Below are positions 20,720 to 23,459 of a stretch of DNA of 23,459 nucleotides, in pieces. The number at the start of each line of letters is the position of its first letter. Within the stretch, counting starts at the first letter, position 1. Position numbers and translations under genes: made by a program. Origin of the DNA: Saprospiraceae bacterium. GTDB lineage: Bacteria > Bacteroidota > Bacteroidia > Chitinophagales > Saprospiraceae. The notes beneath the pieces were generated by a model, which was not told where the DNA came from, did no database searches, and saw only the letters and a list, made by a program, of their open reading frames with translations. The DNA is taken from contig JADZFI010000106.1 in the NCBI GenBank assembly GCA_020850025.1, forward strand, positions 1 through 23,459, written 5' to 3'.

Positions 20720-23459
20720 ATGCTGCTTATGAACACCAAATTCCGCGCAGGGTATTTGTCGGTATTGCTCATTTTGGCTGCCGGCCTGCTGCACGCCCAA
20801 AAGTCGGCCGTAAAAGAGCTGACTACCCGCGCCGACCGGCAGTTCGACCTTTACTCTTACAACCTTGCCATTCAAACCTATGAGGAAGTTCTGAAGGAGG
20901 AAAAGAGCAATTCCCACGCTCTGGCACGAATTGGCGATTGTCATTACCAGCTTAATCGTCCGGAAAAGGCGATTGAATGGTATCAGAAGGCTCAAAACAC
21001 CTACAATATGGAGCCTGATGTGCCGCTTCGGTTAGGCAAAGCATTGATGCAAACCGGAGATTATGACGGCGCCAAAGATCAGTTTCTGTTGTATGTTGAA
21101 ACGGATGAAAAGGTAGGGCGGCACTTTGCTGATGTAGCCGATTTTGCCATAAAAAATGAGAGGAAAGAAGCACAATGGCAAGTAAAAAACGAGGCGATCA
21201 ACACCACCGCGTCTGATTTTGGCCCGGCGTTTTACCAGTCGAAGGTGGTTTTCAACTCAGCGCGCACTGATATCCAGCCAAAAGGCAAGCCTGTTGGGGA
21301 TATTCAGGGCGGTAATACCAATTTCCTTTTTGTAAGTCAGCGCAACCCTGACGGAGAAATGCTGCAAAAGCCCACCTTCCTCCGTACAGACATGCAAAAC
21401 ACACGAAATGAAGGGCCGGTTAGTTTTTCCGCCAACGGTAAAAAAGTGGCTTTTGCCCGCAATAAGTTCATCAGTGGTACCAGGCAAATAGCTGAAACCG
21501 GCATGAACATGAGCATTTACCTTGCTGACGTGGAAGATGGCATTTGGCAAAACATAAAGGCCTTCCCACACAATGGCTCCACCTTCGGTGCCGGATTCCC
21601 CTGCCTTTCTCCAGATGGAAATACTCTGATCTTTTCCTCCACTCAACCAGGTGGATTCGGAGGTTGGGATATCTATGTGTCCAATCGCACAGCCAACGGA
21701 TGGAGTGAACCCCGCAACCTGGGTACACCGCTAAATACTCCCGGTAACGAGGTAACGCCTTATCTCGATGGTGATCAATTGTATTTTTCTTCCGACTGGC
21801 ACCACGGTTTGGGCGGGCTTGATGTTTTTCGGGCTACCCTTGGAGAAAATACGGTAACCGAGGTTACTCATCTGGGCTCCGGTATCAATTCGCCACGCGA
21901 CGACTACGGCTTTATCTACAATTCCACCGAGAATTTAGGCTATCTCACCAGTAACCGCGACGGCGGCAGAGGCAATGAAGATATCTGGAGGTTGAGCAAA
22001 AAATGGCCGGATGAACCCGTGGCTGAACTCAGTCAACCCAAAACCCGCCCGATGGAGTATTCCACACCCGGAGAAGAACCCCGCAACAATGGGTCCGGCA
22101 ATTTACATCTGCTCATAACCGACGAAAAAGGATTCCCGCTAGGTGATGTTGAGGTTGATTTGAGTGATTGCTACGGGCTGAAAGGAACAACTTCAAGCAA
22201 TGGAAAGTTTTACTACAACGAACTGCTTCGTCCAATTTCCTGTATTGTAAAACTCAGAAAATCCGGATATAAGACAAACAACCTGGAAGTTGGCGACTTT
22301 GGTCAAATGAACGTTAAAATAGCCATGCAACCTGATATTCGGGAGGAATTCCGTGGCTACGTCTATGATTCGAAGACTCAGGCGCCGCTTCGCGGAGTAC
22401 AGGTTCAGGTGGAACTGGAAGACGGTGTTCTCGAAACCAGTACTGATGAAAATGGATTTTATACCCTGAACATGGAACCCGGGCAAGCCTACCTGGTAAG
22501 CTATAACAAAAATGGATATATTGATGCTGTAATCAGGACTAATTTCCCGTTCAACAGCAACCAGAAGATTGGCTCCGTATTGATGGACAAGGAGTATAAG
22601 GATTTGAGCCTAACCGAAAAGGATGGCTATGTTACTTATGACAATTCCGCCAAACCGGTGACCTATGATTTGGAATCCCCGGCAGGCATTACCAAAGTGA
22701 TACCCAAGGAAACCGTCAAGTCTCCACAACTGGAAAAACTAACCGGGTATTCTATTCAGTTGGAAGCAACTCCTGAGGCCGTTACTGATTTCAAACTACG
22801 CCCCTATGAGTCGCTGACCCAATACGGCAATCTTTATGTAAAGGCGGAAAAAAGCCTCAACAAGATTCGTCTGGGCATCTTCGCTACCATGAAAGATGCC
22901 GAAGCTATTTTGAAGAAAGTACAACAGGCGGACAAGCGATTCAAGAGCGCCTGGGTAGTGGAAGAAAGGGGGGGCGATGAGACCCTGCTCGTAGGAGGCG
23001 CTGCTCCCGTGGAGCCAGCCCAATACAGCAAGGAAGAACCGGTATCAAAACCCGACGCTTCTCTTGTTCGCTACGCCATTCAGTTGAGTTCCTTTCCGGC
23101 CGATAGAAAAGTTGTTATTTCAGATTACGCCCGTTTGAATGGTGTAGGCAACCTCTATTCCAAAACAGAGAATGGTTATACCAAAGTAAGAATGGGTATT
23201 TGGAAAAACTATGCGGATGCAGAGTCAGCCAAAAAAATTGCCATGGTGCGAGGATTTACTGATGTAAACATCATCACTGAGCGAGCCGATGATCCGGAAA
23301 TTAAAGAACACCTGCTTCCTCAGGCCGACCCAAATGCGCCAAGAACGGTCAAAATAAAAGAACCGGAACCTGTGGCGCCGGTGGTTTACAGTACCATGCC
23401 CGCAGCCAAAACAGGACAGCCGTATCTGGTTAGAATTGCAGCGCTGTCCAAACCGGAAA
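20720..23459 (+). CDS. PorE-like envelope protein: TPR, PD40 propeller, CarboxypepD_reg and SPOR-like repeats (partial at 3' end)
   Basis: The frame is open from 20720 to the window end, at least 913 residues, with no stop. Two ATGs fit, 20720 and 20729; the first follows an A-rich stretch and was chosen. Residues 1-27 are a signal peptide ending LLHAQ. Residues about 30-140 form TPR helices (DLYSYNLAIQTYEEVLKEE, LARIGDCHYQLNRPEKAIEWYQKA). Residues about 160-425 are a PD40/WD40-like propeller (CLSPDGNTLIFSSTQPGGFGGWDIYV, LGYLTSNRDGG). Two CarboxypepD_reg-like beta-sandwiches follow (about 461-530 and 542-605). Then come SPOR-like units at about 677-748 and 784-855 (YAIQLSSFPADRK...KVRMGIWKNYADAESAKKI) and the first strand of a third (YLVRIAALSKPE, from 901). 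The front half matches PorE of the type IX secretion system, which anchors to peptidoglycan through an OmpA-type domain; here SPOR-like units, known glycan-binding domains, occupy that place. The true C-terminus is unseen. Confidence 0.85.
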   Translation, partial: MLLMNTKFRAGYLSVLLILAAGLLHAQKSAVKELTTRADRQFDLYSYNLAIQTYEEVLKEEKSNSHALARIGDCHYQLNRPEKAIEWYQKAQNTYNMEPDVPLRLGKALMQTGDYDGAKDQFLLYVETDEKVGRHFADVADFAIKNERKEAQWQVKNEAINTTASDFGPAFYQSKVVFNSARTDIQPKGKPVGDIQGGNTNFLFVSQRNPDGEMLQKPTFLRTDMQNTRNEGPVSFSANGKKVAFARNKFISGTRQIAETGMNMSIYLADVEDGIWQNIKAFPHNGSTFGAGFPCLSPDGNTLIFSSTQPGGFGGWDIYVSNRTANGWSEPRNLGTPLNTPGNEVTPYLDGDQLYFSSDWHHGLGGLDVFRATLGENTVTEVTHLGSGINSPRDDYGFIYNSTENLGYLTSNRDGGRGNEDIWRLSKKWPDEPVAELSQPKTRPMEYSTPGEEPRNNGSGNLHLLITDEKGFPLGDVEVDLSDCYGLKGTTSSNGKFYYNELLRPISCIVKLRKSGYKTNNLEVGDFGQMNVKIAMQPDIREEFRGYVYDSKTQAPLRGVQVQVELEDGVLETSTDENGFYTLNMEPGQAYLVSYNKNGYIDAVIRTNFPFNSNQKIGSVLMDKEYKDLSLTEKDGYVTYDNSAKPVTYDLESPAGITKVIPKETVKSPQLEKLTGYSIQLEATPEAVTDFKLRPYESLTQYGNLYVKAEKSLNKIRLGIFATMKDAEAILKKVQQADKRFKSAWVVEERGGDETLLVGGAAPVEPAQYSKEEPVSKPDASLVRYAIQLSSFPADRKVVISDYARLNGVGNLYSKTENGYTKVRMGIWKNYADAESAKKIAMVRGFTDVNIITERADDPEIKEHLLPQADPNAPRTVKIKEPEPVAPVVYSTMPAAKTGQPYLVRIAALSKPE

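Noticed and set aside
20415..20732. 105-codon plus-strand frame before the PorE-like gene
   Set aside because: It spans the tRNA terminator and the promoter, lies in another frame than the PorE-like protein and has no protein-like features.

Overview
The window is a stretch of a Bacteroidota chromosome, most likely from the Saprospiria/Saprospiraceae side. Evidence for this is a type IX secretion (T9SS) type B sorting domain, a GWxTD-domain protein, a coaBC-DUF4835/PorD gene pair, start sites without clear Shine-Dalgarno sequences, and several promoters of the Bacteroidota form TTG-N19-22-TAnnTTTG. The assignment to this group is an inference from gene content; no rRNA is present.

Layout. 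(1) 1-160 is an octamer-repeat palindrome. (2) 161-6595, minus strand, is a tight three-gene operon of exported proteins, read from 6595 down: a CocE/NonD-type serine hydrolase, a GH95-like glycoside hydrolase (ATGA overlap), and an FG-GAP/ASPIC-UnbV protein with a T9SS type B tail. (3) 6791-8460, plus, holds a small cysteine-containing exported protein that resembles a free-standing sorting domain, then an MFS transporter. (4) 8670-10139 is a GWxTD protein, followed by a composite inverted repeat and a minus-strand exported protein of unknown function. (5) 11007-12647 is a POT-family peptide transporter, followed by a 43-residue single-span membrane protein with its own textbook promoter, a bidirectional terminator, a 161-bp MITE-like palindrome, and a LolA-type lipoprotein carrier on the minus strand. 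(6) 14291-20266, plus, is core metabolism and envelope biogenesis: pckA, coaBC, a DUF4835/PorD protein, rseP and hscB. (7) tRNA-Leu(CAA) and its terminator follow. (8) From 20720 off the right edge runs a PorE-like envelope protein with TPR, PD40 propeller, two carboxypeptidase-regulatory-like domains and then at least three SPOR-like units.

The genes point to a cell that invests in envelope and surface functions: T9SS cargo (161-2431), accessory T9SS proteins (17331-18248 and 20720-end), lipoprotein traffic (LolA), regulated intramembrane proteolysis (RseP) and uptake of peptides (POT). The CocE-GH95-FG-GAP operon looks like a small outer-surface or periplasmic degradation module.

The most distinctive features are: the PorE-like protein that carries SPOR-like repeats where PorE normally has an OmpA-type peptidoglycan-binding domain (window ends before its C-terminus); three unrelated-looking intergenic repeats that all share an exact 8-bp period; a MITE-like palindrome inserted exactly at the lolA stop codon, apparently duplicating TTA/TAA; and two very strong intergenic palindromes, at 15923-15989 and 18321-18366, the latter with a promoter box inside it. 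All domain calls were made by reading; no database search was run.
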